From Alphaproteobacteria bacterium (GTDB lineage Bacteria; Pseudomonadota; Alphaproteobacteria; Micropepsales; Micropepsaceae), in assembly GCA_947455695.1 (NCBI GenBank), contig CANGRN010000001.1, forward strand, positions 1-20,469: a stretch of 20,469 nt of DNA, given 5' to 3'. The notes below the pieces were generated by a model. That model did not search any database and was not told where the DNA came from. It saw only the letters and a program-made list of their open reading frames with translations. The position numbers and the translations under genes are program-made. This document shows, piece by piece, positions 1-7,074 of the stretch; the first letter of the stretch is position 1; each line of letters opens with the position of its first letter.

Positions 1-1000
1 GCTTGAAGGCCTGTTCATGTTCTTCGTCCACGATGACCAGCCCCAGCTCCGGAAAGGGCAGGAACAAGGACGAACGCGCGCCCACCACCACGCGGGCTTC
101 GCCATTCATCACCGCGCGATAGGTGCGGCGGCGTTCCTTTTGCGACAGGTCGCTGTGCCATTCGGCGGGGCGCACCCCAAAGCGCGCCGCGAAGCGCTCC
201 AGGAACTGCACCGTCAGCGCGATCTCCGGCAGCAGGATCAGCACCTGCCGGTCCTGCTTCAAGGCTTCCGCCACGGCTTCGAAATAGACTTCGGTCTTGC
301 CCGAACCGGTGACACCGTCCAGCAGGTGGGCGGAAAAGGTGTGGGCCGCGACCGCATCGGTCATCACCTTGGCCGCTTCCGCCTGATCGCCGTTCAATTG
401 CGGGGCGGCAAAGGATGCGTCCGGCTCTTTGAACGGCGCGAATTCCGGCAGCTGGGTGGGGATCAGCGCGCCGGCCTGCACCAGCCCGCGCACCACCGCG
501 GCCGAAACATTCGCGTCTTCCGCAAGTCCCGAAATGCTGCGCGCCAATCCGTCGCTGGCCACCTCCAGGGTGCGCGTTCGCGCCGCCGACATGCGCGGCG
601 GCGTCACGCTGCCACGGACATAGGCCGTGCGATGGGCTTCGGGCTCGAAGGCGCCGCGGCTCCTCAGCGCCATGGCCAGGATCGCGCCCGGCGGATTGAG
701 CGTGTAATCGGCCACCCAATCAATGAAGTCGCACAATTTGCCGGGCAGCGCGGGCGCGCCTTCCAGCGGCTCGGCCACCTTCAGCCGGTTGTCGCCCACG
801 GTGCCTTCGGCTGTGCCCCACACCACGCCCAGCAGTTCGCGCTTCCCCAGGGGCGCCGCAACGATGGCGCCCCGCGCCGCGCTGGAACCGGGCGGCAGCT
901 TGTAGTCATAGGCGCCGGCCAGGGGCAGCGGCAGCAACACGCCGACGACCGGTTTTTGCAGCAATTCCGGCGGCGGCGTGGGGTTTAAGCGGGGTCTCAT
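1..1000 (-). CDS. priA: Primosomal protein N' (replication restart helicase PriA), N-terminal part, cut by window edge
   Basis: PriA is a superfamily 2 DNA helicase that recognises abandoned replication forks and reloads the replisome. The first 333 codons are visible and the frame is still open at base 1; the family is usually around 700 residues or more, so about half is present. Residues about 17-120 look like the N-terminal 3'-OH-binding domain ([16 protein letters not shown]). Residues 229-236 are the Walker A motif GVTGSGKT, and residues 325-328 are the DEEH box of motif II. The start is the ATG at 998-1000. It is divergent from the transaldolase gene across 57 bp, which must hold both promoters. 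The zinc-binding cysteines and the C-terminal helicase lobe lie outside the window. The motifs are diagnostic, so identity is very likely. Confidence 0.95.
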   Translation of the reverse strand, partial: MRPRLNPTPPPELLQKPVVGVLLPLPLAGAYDYKLPPGSSAARGAIVAAPLGKRELLGVVWGTAEGTVGDNRLKVAEPLEGAPALPGKLCDFIDWVADYTLNPPGAILAMALRSRGAFEPEAHRTAYVRGSVTPPRMSAARTRTLEVASDGLARSISGLAEDANVSAAVVRGLVQAGALIPTQLPEFAPFKEPDASFAAPQLNGDQAEAAKVMTDAVAAHTFSAHLLDGVTGSGKTEVYFEAVAEALKQDRQVLILLPEIALTVQFLERFAARFGVRPAEWHSDLSQKERRRTYRAVMNGEARVVVGARSSLFLPFPELGLVIVDEEHEQAFK

Positions 1001-1029
1001 CTTGGGCTACACTTCGCCCCGCCAAACCC

Positions 1030-1049
1030 CAAGGTCAATAACAAGGTCA
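1030..1049 (+). repeat. 8-bp direct repeat in the priA/transaldolase divergent gap
   Basis: CAAGGTCA occurs at 1030-1037 and again at 1042-1049, a 12-bp period, just upstream of the transaldolase start at 1058. The second copy contains an AAGG that could act as a weak ribosome binding site, though its spacing to the ATG is long. It could be a regulator site or chance; nothing else supports either reading. Confidence 0.3.
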
Positions 1050-1057
1050 TCTGTCCC

Positions 1058-1714
1058 ATGAAAATCTTCCTCGACACCGCCGATGTGGCTGAAATCCGCG
1101 AATATGCCGCCAGCGGCCTGGTGGACGGCGTCACCACCAATCCTTCGCTGGCCGCCAAGACCGGCCGTGACTATGTCGAATCGCTGAAGGAGATTTGCTC
1201 GATCGTGCCGGGCGCTGTCAGCGGCGAAGTGCTGGCCACCGATTACGATGGCATGATGAAGGAAGCGGCGATCCTGACCAGGATCGCCAAGAACATAGCC
1301 GTGAAAGTGCCAATGACCTGGGACGGGCTGAAGGCCTGTGCCGCGCTGGCCAAGGACGGCACGATGGTCAATGTCACCTTGTGCTTCTCGCCGGTGCAGG
1401 CCTGGATGGCCGCCAAGGCCGGCGCCAGTTTCATTTCGCCTTTCATCGGCCGCGTCGATGATGCGGGCGAGGACGGCATGGGCCTGATCCGCGACATCCG
1501 CGCCATCTATGACAATTACGGCTTCAAGACCGAAATCCTGGCGGCGTCGATCCGCAGCGTCAGCCATGTGCGCGAATGCCTGCTGGCTGGCGCCGATGTC
1601 GGCACCATGCCGACCGACATCTTCAAGAAGCTGATCAGCCATCCCCTGACCGACAAGGGCCTGGCCGCCTTCGTCGCCGACGCCAAGAAGGCCAACGTCG
1701 CCATCAAGGGTTAA
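1058..1714 (+). CDS. tal: Transaldolase, small TalC/fructose-6-phosphate aldolase type
   Basis: This is a 218-residue cytoplasmic TIM-barrel enzyme of the short transaldolase/FSA subfamily, full length for that group. Transaldolase moves a dihydroxyacetone unit between sugar phosphates in the non-oxidative pentose phosphate pathway. Visible motifs are TTNPSL at 26-31, the Schiff-base lysine K83 in AVKVPMT, NVTLCFS at 105-111 and SPFIGR at 127-132. Fructose-6-phosphate aldolase has a tyrosine (Y131 in E. coli FsaA) where this protein has F129; phenylalanine there is typical of true transaldolases, so that activity is favoured. The gene is followed after 14 bp by xerC and is probably co-transcribed with it. 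The start gives the conserved N-terminus [10 protein letters not shown]. Confidence 0.93.
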   Translation: MKIFLDTADVAEIREYAASGLVDGVTTNPSLAAKTGRDYVESLKEICSIVPGAVSGEVLATDYDGMMKEAAILTRIAKNIAVKVPMTWDGLKACAALAKDGTMVNVTLCFSPVQAWMAAKAGASFISPFIGRVDDAGEDGMGLIRDIRAIYDNYGFKTEILAASIRSVSHVRECLLAGADVGTMPTDIFKKLISHPLTDKGLAAFVADAKKANVAIKG

Positions 1715-1728
1715 GTGGGCAAGAGTCG

Positions 1729-2646
1729 ATGAGCGAAGCCGCCGACACGCTTCGCAAGAACTGGCTGGCCTCGCTGGCGCATGAACGGCGTGCTTCGCCG
1801 CACACCCTGCGCGCCTATGGCGATGATGTGGCGCGCTTCATCGGCTTTCAGGCCGGCCATACCGGCGGCGCCATGACGCAAAAGACGCTGGCCAAATTGA
1901 GCCAGGCCGATATCCGCGCTTTCATCACATCGCGCCGCAGCGAAGGCTTGGGACCGGGCGGGGTGCAGCGGGCGCTGGCGGCGGTGCGCAGCTTCTACAA
2001 GTTCCTCGCCAAGGAAGGCATTCTCGAAAATGCCGCCCCACGCGCCATCCGCACCCCGCGGGTGAAGCGCGGCCTGCCCCGGCCGATTTCCGCGGACGAT
2101 GCGGGACGGGCGATCGCGGAAGCGGGCGACCACAAGATCGAATGGATGGGCGCGCGCGATGCCGCGCTGCTGACACTTCTGTATGGTGCGGGACTTCGCA
2201 TTTCCGAAGCGCTGGGCCTGAAGCGCGGTGACATTCCGCTGGGCGAGACGCTGACCGTGGTCGGCAAGGGCCGCAAGGAACGCAGCATCCCGGTGCTGCC
2301 GCTGGTGGCGTCGGCGCTGGCCGACTATGCGGCGCTGATCCCGTTCAATGGTGCGCCGTCATCGCCGCTGTTCCTGTCGCGGCGCGGCTTGCCGATGAGC
2401 GCGCGCGAGGCCCAGGCCCTGATGCAACGCCTGCGTGGTGCATTGGGCCTGCCGGAAAAGGCCACACCGCATGCGCTGCGCCATTCCTTCGCCACCCATA
2501 TCCTGCAAGGCGGCGGCGACCTGCGTTCCGTGCAGGAACTGTTGGGCCATGCCTCGCTGTCGACCACGCAAGTTTATACTGCCATGGACACAGCGGCGCT
2601 GCTGGCGACCTATTCCAAGGCGCACCCCCGCGGGAAACGCGCGTAA
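1729..2646 (+). CDS. xerC: Tyrosine recombinase XerC
   Basis: This 305-residue site-specific recombinase of the phage-integrase family is predicted to resolve chromosome dimers at dif with XerD. Residues about 8-105 form the SAM-like DNA-binding core domain. The catalytic domain contains R157 (GAGLRISEAL), K180 (GKGRKER), H248 and R251 (HALRHSFATH), H274 (LLGHASLSTTQ) and nucleophile Y283 (QVYTAMD), so the full active-site set is present. The frame is open upstream into the transaldolase gene, but ATG 1729 gives the expected XerC N-terminus and the usual family length. XerC and XerD cannot be fully separated by eye. XerC is favoured by the housekeeping context and the lack of any mobile-element features nearby. 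Confidence 0.9.
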   Translation: MSEAADTLRKNWLASLAHERRASPHTLRAYGDDVARFIGFQAGHTGGAMTQKTLAKLSQADIRAFITSRRSEGLGPGGVQRALAAVRSFYKFLAKEGILENAAPRAIRTPRVKRGLPRPISADDAGRAIAEAGDHKIEWMGARDAALLTLLYGAGLRISEALGLKRGDIPLGETLTVVGKGRKERSIPVLPLVASALADYAALIPFNGAPSSPLFLSRRGLPMSAREAQALMQRLRGALGLPEKATPHALRHSFATHILQGGGDLRSVQELLGHASLSTTQVYTAMDTAALLATYSKAHPRGKRA

Positions 2647-2808
2647 CTAAAGGTTGCCGCTTGCCTTGCCGGCTTGTAGTCCGCCTGCAATTTTAAGCCG
2701 CTTCCTTCCAGGTGCCGGCAGTTCCGGTCCCGCGCGGGGAATGGCCGCATGGACGCTGTGCGGCGGCGGCCTTAGCGTCGCGCACAAAAACAGACCAGGG
2801 AGATCATC

Positions 2809-4029
2809 ATGATTCGCACTTTTTGTGCTGCAGCTGCGCTGCTGGCCGCGTCGCCGGTGCTGGCGGCGGAGCCCGATGGTCTTGTTTTGCCGCCGGGCTT
2901 TCATGCCAGCGTGGTGGCCGATGGTTTGAAAGGCCTGCGCCATCTGGCATTCCGCAACGCGCACCAGCTTTACGCCTCGACGCGCGGCGTCAAAGGCGCC
3001 GGTATCCTGGCGCTGCATCTGGACGACAATCACAAGGCGGACCGGACCGAGCATTTCGGCACCGTGGAAGGCGGCACCGGCATCGGCATCCTGCGCGGCC
3101 AGCTTTATGCGGCCACCCCGACCACCATCTATCGCTACCGTCTTGATGGCGACGATCTGGTGCCCTCCGCCCAGCCCGAGGTGATCGTGGATGGCATGCC
3201 CGAAAAGCCGTCGATCAACCGCGCCATCGCGCTGAACGACCGCGGCGATCTGTTAGTGGCGGTGCCCGGCCAGACCAACAATTGCACCGCGCCCGATGCG
3301 CTGAAGGTTGGCTTGCAGCCTTGTCCGGAGCTTCAGGGCCGTGGCGGCATCTGGCGTTTCAGCGCAACGCGCACGGGCCAGGCTTTCGCCAGTGACGGCA
3401 CGCAACTGGCCACCGGCCTGCGCGACCTGGATGCGATGGACTGGCGCGCCGGTGATGGGCTTTACGCCATACAGCATGGCCGCGGCGGTATGCATGAACT
3501 GTTTCCCACCTTCGCGGCGGACGACGAAGCCATCGCAGAGGAGATGCACAAGGTCAGAAGCGGCGCCAATTTCGGCTGGCCCTACAGCTATTGGGACACT
3601 GCGCGCAATGTGCGGCTGACGGCGCCCGAATATGGCGGCGATGGCAAGGCTTCGCCCACCATCACCTACACCGCGCCTGTCGCGGTTCTGCCCGGTCACG
3701 CCGCGCCCTTGGACATGGTGTTTTACCGGGGCACGCAGTTCCCGCGCGCCTGGCGCGGCGGCGCCTTTGTGGCGCTGCATGGCGGGCAAGGCGCGGCGAC
3801 GCCCCAGGGTCGTCATGGCTACAACATCACCTATGTGCCGTTCGATCGCGGCGGCCGCGCCGGCACGCCTGTTGTCTTTGCGGACAATTTCGCCGGTCCG
3901 GGTCCGTCGGACCGCAGCGTCGCCAAGGCGGCCTACCGCCCGGTGGGCGTGACGGTGGGACCGGACGGTGCGCTCTATGTCGCTGATTCCAACAAGGGAC
4001 GGATCTGGCGCATCGCCTATGGCGAGTGA
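2809..4029 (+). CDS. Secreted PQQ-dependent sugar (sorbosone/glucose) dehydrogenase, paralog 1
   Basis: This 406-residue protein has a Sec signal peptide (MIRTFCAAAALLAASPVLAA, cleavage near residue 20) and then a beta-propeller of the glucose/sorbosone dehydrogenase family. Such enzymes oxidise aldoses or aldehydes in the periplasm with PQQ and pass electrons to the respiratory chain. Supporting features are the N-terminal LPPGFHASVVADGLKGLRHLAF strand (residues 27-48), GLRD at 203-206 (position of a PQQ-contacting arginine in soluble glucose dehydrogenase), and the C-terminal blade RPVGVTVGPDGALYVADSN (377-395). C159 and C172 are conserved in the neighbouring paralog and may form a disulfide. 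R138 sits where the paralog has histidine, so the active site may differ. The substrate is unknown. A 162-bp gap separates it from xerC, so it probably has its own promoter. Confidence 0.82.
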   Translation: MIRTFCAAAALLAASPVLAAEPDGLVLPPGFHASVVADGLKGLRHLAFRNAHQLYASTRGVKGAGILALHLDDNHKADRTEHFGTVEGGTGIGILRGQLYAATPTTIYRYRLDGDDLVPSAQPEVIVDGMPEKPSINRAIALNDRGDLLVAVPGQTNNCTAPDALKVGLQPCPELQGRGGIWRFSATRTGQAFASDGTQLATGLRDLDAMDWRAGDGLYAIQHGRGGMHELFPTFAADDEAIAEEMHKVRSGANFGWPYSYWDTARNVRLTAPEYGGDGKASPTITYTAPVAVLPGHAAPLDMVFYRGTQFPRAWRGGAFVALHGGQGAATPQGRHGYNITYVPFDRGGRAGTPVVFADNFAGPGPSDRSVAKAAYRPVGVTVGPDGALYVADSNKGRIWRIAYGE

Positions 4030-4032
4030 AGA

Positions 4033-4060
4033 TTGACACGCCAACCCCGCACGCTAGGCT
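4033..4060 (+). promoter_or_regulatory. Sigma70-type promoter candidate for the second dehydrogenase
   Basis: A consensus -35 TTGACA (4033-4038), a 16-bp spacer and a -10-like TAGGCT (4055-4060) lie between the two dehydrogenase genes, about 30 bp before the second start. Alphaproteobacterial vegetative promoters keep TTGAC strongly and tolerate a weak -10. This would let paralog 2 be expressed separately from paralog 1. Confidence 0.5.
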
Positions 4061-4088
4061 CCCCGTAGAAAACGGGCGGGGAAAGCCA

Positions 4089-5345
4089 ATGTTCAGAACG
4101 ATTTCTGTGGCTGTTGTTGCTTTGATGGCGGCGGCGCCGGCGCTTGCTGCCGAGCCGGATGGCCTGATCCTGCCGCCGGGCTTTCATGCGACGGTGGTGG
4201 CCGAAGGTCTCGGTCCCATCCGCCACATGGCGCTGCGCGGCAACGATATCTACGTCTCCACCCGTCATGGCCAGACCGCGCCGTCGGTCGGTATCATCGC
4301 GCTGCGCCTGGGCCCCGATCACAAGCCGGTGCAGACCGAACATATTGCGGGCATCGACCAGGGCACCGGCATCAAGATCTTCCGCGGTGCGCTTTATGCC
4401 GCCACCGGCACAAGCGTGGTGCGCATGGAACTGGGTGACGCGCTGGTGCCCACCGCGGCGCCCGAGACGATTGTCGATGGCCTGACCGCCACCAATCATC
4501 CCATCGCCCTGGACGGGCAGGGCGATCTGTTCGTCGGCATCGATGGCGGCGGCGGCGCCAACAATTGCCCCGACCCCGCGACGCCCAAGGACGCCAAGCC
4601 CAAGGGGCTCAAGCCCTGTCCGCTGCTGGAAACACGCGGCGGCGTGTGGCGCTTCAACGACCGCAAGGTGGGACAGAAGCTGGCCGATGGCGATCATTTC
4701 GCCACCGGCATCCGCAACATGAGCGCGCTGGACTGGCGCGGCGGCGATTCCCTGTATGGCGCCTGGCATGGCCGCGACGCCACCGCCAAGACCTGGCCGG
4801 AGCTGCTGACCGCCGCCGATGACGATGCCATCGCCGATGAAATGTTCCGCATCACCAAGGGCACCGACATGGGCTGGCCCTATACCTATTGGGATGGCGT
4901 GAAGAAGGTGCGGCTGGTGGCGCCCGATTATGGCGGTGACGGCAAGACCAGCCCAACCGAAAATTATTACGCCACGCCCGTGGCAGCCTTCGCACCCCAG
5001 CGGCCCGCGGTGCTTGACCTGACTTTCTATAGTGGCTCCCAGTTCCCGGCCAAGTATCGCCGCGGCGCCTTCCTGGCCATGCATGGCGGCGGCGCCGACG
5101 GCGGCGTGCGGCCGGGCGGCCATGCCGGCTACAACATCATGTTCGTGCCGTTCGAGCGCAACCGCGCCGGCACGCCCGAGGTGTTCGCCGATGGCTTTGC
5201 CGGCGTGGGCCCGGATGCCAAGCAGGTCAAGACCGCGGCCTACCGGCCGGTGGGCGTGGCGGCGGGCCCGGACGGGGCACTGTATGTCGCCGACTCCAAC
5301 AAGGGCCGGATCTGGCGGATTTCCTATGGGGAAACCGCGAATTAA
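4089..5345 (+). CDS. Secreted PQQ-dependent sugar (sorbosone/glucose) dehydrogenase, paralog 2
   Basis: This 418-residue tandem paralog of the preceding gene is colinear over the whole length. The Sec signal peptide (MFRTISVAVVALMAAAPALA) is followed by LPPGFHATVVAEGLGPIRHM, GIRNMSALDW (207-216), RRGAFLAMHGG (324-334) and RPVGVAAGPDGALYVADSN. H137 in TNHPIAL is a good candidate for the catalytic histidine of the PQQ sugar dehydrogenase family; paralog 1 has arginine there. C160 and C177 match the cysteine pair of paralog 1. The start at 4089 is chosen because it begins the signal peptide and follows GGGGAAA; the frame is open further upstream but has no plausible leader there. A small cytochrome c is encoded downstream on the other strand and could accept electrons. 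The substrate is unknown. Confidence 0.83.
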   Translation: MFRTISVAVVALMAAAPALAAEPDGLILPPGFHATVVAEGLGPIRHMALRGNDIYVSTRHGQTAPSVGIIALRLGPDHKPVQTEHIAGIDQGTGIKIFRGALYAATGTSVVRMELGDALVPTAAPETIVDGLTATNHPIALDGQGDLFVGIDGGGGANNCPDPATPKDAKPKGLKPCPLLETRGGVWRFNDRKVGQKLADGDHFATGIRNMSALDWRGGDSLYGAWHGRDATAKTWPELLTAADDDAIADEMFRITKGTDMGWPYTYWDGVKKVRLVAPDYGGDGKTSPTENYYATPVAAFAPQRPAVLDLTFYSGSQFPAKYRRGAFLAMHGGGADGGVRPGGHAGYNIMFVPFERNRAGTPEVFADGFAGVGPDAKQVKTAAYRPVGVAAGPDGALYVADSNKGRIWRISYGETAN

Positions 5346-5377
5346 GGGGATTTGGGGCAGGTTTACCCGTTGCAGAG

Positions 5378-5412
5378 GGGGGGCGGAATCCGTAGTTTCC
5401 GCCTCCTTTCTT
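5378..5412 (+). terminator. Rho-independent terminator candidate after the dehydrogenase pair
   Basis: Left arm 5379-5388 (GGGGGCGGAA) pairs with right arm 5397-5406 (TTCCGCCTCC). This gives a 10-bp stem with one G-T wobble, an 8-nt loop, and then TTTCTT. It lies 33 bp after the stop of paralog 2 and before the tRNA gene. Confidence 0.65.
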
Positions 5413-5448
5413 GATGGTCGCGACCGGCAAGTGGTCGCTCCTTCGGTG

Positions 5449-5524
5449 GCCGCCTTAGCTCAGTCGGTAGAGCACGTCATTCGTAATGACGGGGTCGCGT
5501 GTTCGAGACACGCAGGCGGCACCA
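5449..5524 (+). tRNA. tRNA-Thr (anticodon CGT)
   Basis: A complete cloverleaf with encoded CCA is visible. The acceptor stem is GCCGCCT (5449-5455) with AGGCGGC (5514-5520). The D arm is GCTC/GAGC (5458-5461, 5470-5473). The anticodon stem is CGTCA/TGACG (5475-5479, 5487-5491), with loop TTCGTAA and anticodon CGT at 5482-5484. The variable loop is 5 nt. The T arm is GCGTG/CACGC with loop TTCGAGA. The discriminator A and CCA end at 5524. It reads ACG codons. All stems are fully paired, so the call is firm. Confidence 0.97.
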
Positions 5525-5592
5525 TTCATCTGATCCGCGATGCAGGTCAGATGAACGACAAGGCGCGGCTAGCATCAGCTTAGTGCCGCGCC
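5525..5592. repeat. Two inverted repeats downstream of tRNA-Thr
   Basis: The first is TTCATCTGA (5525-5533) with TCAGATGAA (5547-5555), a perfect 9-bp stem with a 13-nt loop starting at the base after the tRNA CCA. The second is GGCGCGGC (5562-5569) with GCCGCGCC (5585-5592), a perfect 8-bp stem with a 15-nt loop. Neither is followed by a T run. They may terminate or define the 3' end of the tRNA transcript, or terminate the convergent cytochrome gene. The first arm resembles the GTTCATC sites at 13887-13964. Confidence 0.5.
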
Positions 5593-5640
5593 GCGTCAGG
5601 GGCCGCCAGCGTGCCTGAATGGCCTGATCCCAAACCGCAA

Positions 5641-6075
5641 TTATTTTGCCGCCGGCTTTTCCGCCAGGATGTTGATCTGGGCCAGCGCCGCTTCATCCGA
5701 CGGCAACGTCGCCGTGCCGGCCGGATACTGGTTGAACGACAGGATATAGGCGATCACCAGCGACACGTCCTGACCCGACATGCTGCCCGGATCGTTGGCG
5801 GGCATGGTGCTGAGGATGCGGGTGAAAAATTCGCTGACCGGAACATTGGACCAGTTGGCCAGGAATGCGCCGCCCGCCAGCGGCGGGGCCATCTCCGCGC
5901 CGTTCATCTCGGTGCCATGACAGATGGCGCATTTGTTGTTGAACAACACCTTGCCCTGCGCGGCCTGGTCGGCGGTGAACACCCCGTCCCACACGCTGCG
6001 CGACGGCGCTTGCGCCAGGGCCGTTCCGGCCGCCGCCAAACCCAGAGAAACAGCGGCGATCATCAGCTTTTTCAT
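5641..6075 (-). CDS. Secreted class I cytochrome c
   Basis: This is a 144-residue periplasmic monohaem electron carrier. A Sec signal peptide (MKKLMIAAVSLGLAAAGTALA) precedes the mature protein. The haem-binding motif CAICH is at residues 49-53, APPLAGGAF is typical of the loop after it, and M91 in TRILSTMPANDPGSMS is the likely axial methionine. The pattern resembles small cytochromes that accept electrons from periplasmic dehydrogenases, which fits the two PQQ-type enzymes on the other side of the tRNA, although it is not in their transcript. ATG 6075 is preferred over the GTG three bases upstream because GGAG lies 6 nt before the ATG. It is divergent from the ParA-like gene. The partner is inferred from proximity only. 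Confidence 0.88.
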   Translation of the reverse strand: MKKLMIAAVSLGLAAAGTALAQAPSRSVWDGVFTADQAAQGKVLFNNKCAICHGTEMNGAEMAPPLAGGAFLANWSNVPVSEFFTRILSTMPANDPGSMSGQDVSLVIAYILSFNQYPAGTATLPSDEAALAQINILAEKPAAK

Positions 6076-6150
6076 CACGCACTCCGTGGGGCGGGCCGGC
6101 GGCGTTTATAGGGGCAAGGCCCGCCAAATATAAGTCTTATTCGAAACAAA

Positions 6151-6179
6151 TTGCGCACCAGCGTTTCAGCCCTGCGCAA
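6151..6179. promoter_or_regulatory. Inverted repeat upstream of the ParA-like gene, possible operator
   Basis: TTGCGCA (6151-6157) and TGCGCAA (6173-6179) form a perfect 7-bp dyad with a 15-bp spacer in the divergent gap between the cytochrome c gene and the ParA-like gene, 44 bp before the latter's preferred start. It could be an operator for a dimeric regulator, or a binding site for the ribbon-helix-helix protein encoded downstream. Confidence 0.35.
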
Positions 6180-6222
6180 CAGCCGCGGGTGCATGCTGGC
6201 CGCGAACCGTTGGGGCAACAGC

Positions 6223-7074
6223 ATGTACACCATCGTCGCTGCATCCCAGAAAGGCGGCTCGGGCAAGACCACCCTGTCCGGCCACCTGGCCGTGGAAGCA
6301 TCCCGCGCCGGCGCGGGCGAGGTCGCGCTGATCGACACCGATCCGCAAGGCAGCCTTGCCCATTGGTGGAACGCGCGTCAGGCGCCCGCGCCGCACTTCG
6401 TCAAGGCGGGCCTGCCCGACCTGGAAGGGGCGCTGGCGGGGCTGGACCGCATGGGCATCAAGATCGCGGTGATCGACACCCCGCCCGCCATCACACAATC
6501 CATTTCCCGCGTGGTGGCCTATGCCGATCTCGTGATCGTGCCGACGCGGCCCAGCCCGCATGATCTGCGCGCCGTGGGCGCAACGGTGGACATCGCCGAG
6601 CGTCACGGCAAGCCGGTTATCTTTGTCGTCAACGCCGCCACCGCGCGCGCGCGCATCACCGGCGAAAGCGCCGTGGCGCTGTCGCAGCATGGCACCGTGG
6701 CGCCGGTCACCATCCATCACCGCGTCGATTTCGCCGCCAGCATGATCGATGGCCGCACCGTGGGCGAAGTGACTCCCAACTCCCAGTCGGCGAAGGAGAT
6801 CAGCGACCTGTGGCTTTATATCCAGGAACGCTTGTCGCGCCTTGTGCACGATCCCAGCTTGCTGCCGCAGATCAAGGCCGATCACCTCGCGTTGAGCGCG
6901 CTGTTGTCGCCAGGACCAGAAAACTTTGCCGACCTGCCGCCGGAACTGCCGGTCTATGACGGGCCCGAACGGCGCACAGGCGTGGAGCGGCGCATCATTT
7001 TGGAGCCACGCAGCAATGAAAGGCGCGTCTTTGGACGGCGCGCGACAGACCAGCCGCAATGGGGGATCAAATGA
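6223..7074 (+). CDS. ParA/MinD-family partitioning or positioning ATPase
   Basis: This 283-residue P-loop ATPase belongs to the deviant Walker family. Visible are the deviant Walker A KGGSGKTT (10-17) with signature lysine K10, the switch motif DTDPQGS (38-44), and Walker B VIDTPP (83-88). Such proteins dimerise on ATP, bind DNA nonspecifically and position a cargo through a partner that triggers hydrolysis. The C-terminal extension (about 235-283) is unusual, with repeated arginine motifs ERRTGVERR and NERRVFGRR. ATG 6223 is chosen because it gives the family's usual MYTIVAASQKGG start; upstream ATG 6193 and TTG 6151 are in frame but unsupported. The stop overlaps the next start (ATGA), so the two genes are coupled. 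No ParB gene or recognisable parS is present, so a cellular positioning role is as likely as DNA segregation. Confidence 0.85.
   Translation: MYTIVAASQKGGSGKTTLSGHLAVEASRAGAGEVALIDTDPQGSLAHWWNARQAPAPHFVKAGLPDLEGALAGLDRMGIKIAVIDTPPAITQSISRVVAYADLVIVPTRPSPHDLRAVGATVDIAERHGKPVIFVVNAATARARITGESAVALSQHGTVAPVTIHHRVDFAASMIDGRTVGEVTPNSQSAKEISDLWLYIQERLSRLVHDPSLLPQIKADHLALSALLSPGPENFADLPPELPVYDGPERRTGVERRIILEPRSNERRVFGRRATDQPQWGIK

Noticed and set aside
17..988. Long plus-strand open frame opposite priA
   Set aside because: Its translation is Arg/His/Gln-rich with no family signal, while the opposite strand encodes clear PriA motifs. It is an antisense shadow caused by high GC.
1576..1728. Upstream extension of the xerC frame into the transaldolase gene
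   Set aside because: The extension overlaps a conserved coding sequence and is Arg/Gln-rich; ATG 1729 gives the normal XerC start and length.
4017..5123. Long minus-strand open frame opposite the second dehydrogenase
   Set aside because: Gly/His/Arg-rich with no domain signal, mirroring the real gene on the plus strand.
5417..5438. Hairpin GCGACC / GGTCGC just before the tRNA
   Set aside because: Six base pairs with a 7-nt loop at 5420-5438; too short and without context to call a separate terminator or regulatory site.
5449..5592. Integrated mobile element at the tRNA gene
   Set aside because: No integrase of island type and no repeat of the tRNA 3' end was seen nearby. The only tyrosine recombinase is the housekeeping-type XerC.
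6151..6222. TTG or ATG starts upstream of 6223 for the ParA-like gene
   Set aside because: The added residues do not resemble any ParA N-terminus and cover the inverted repeat; the family usually starts a few residues before the Walker A lysine, as at 6223.
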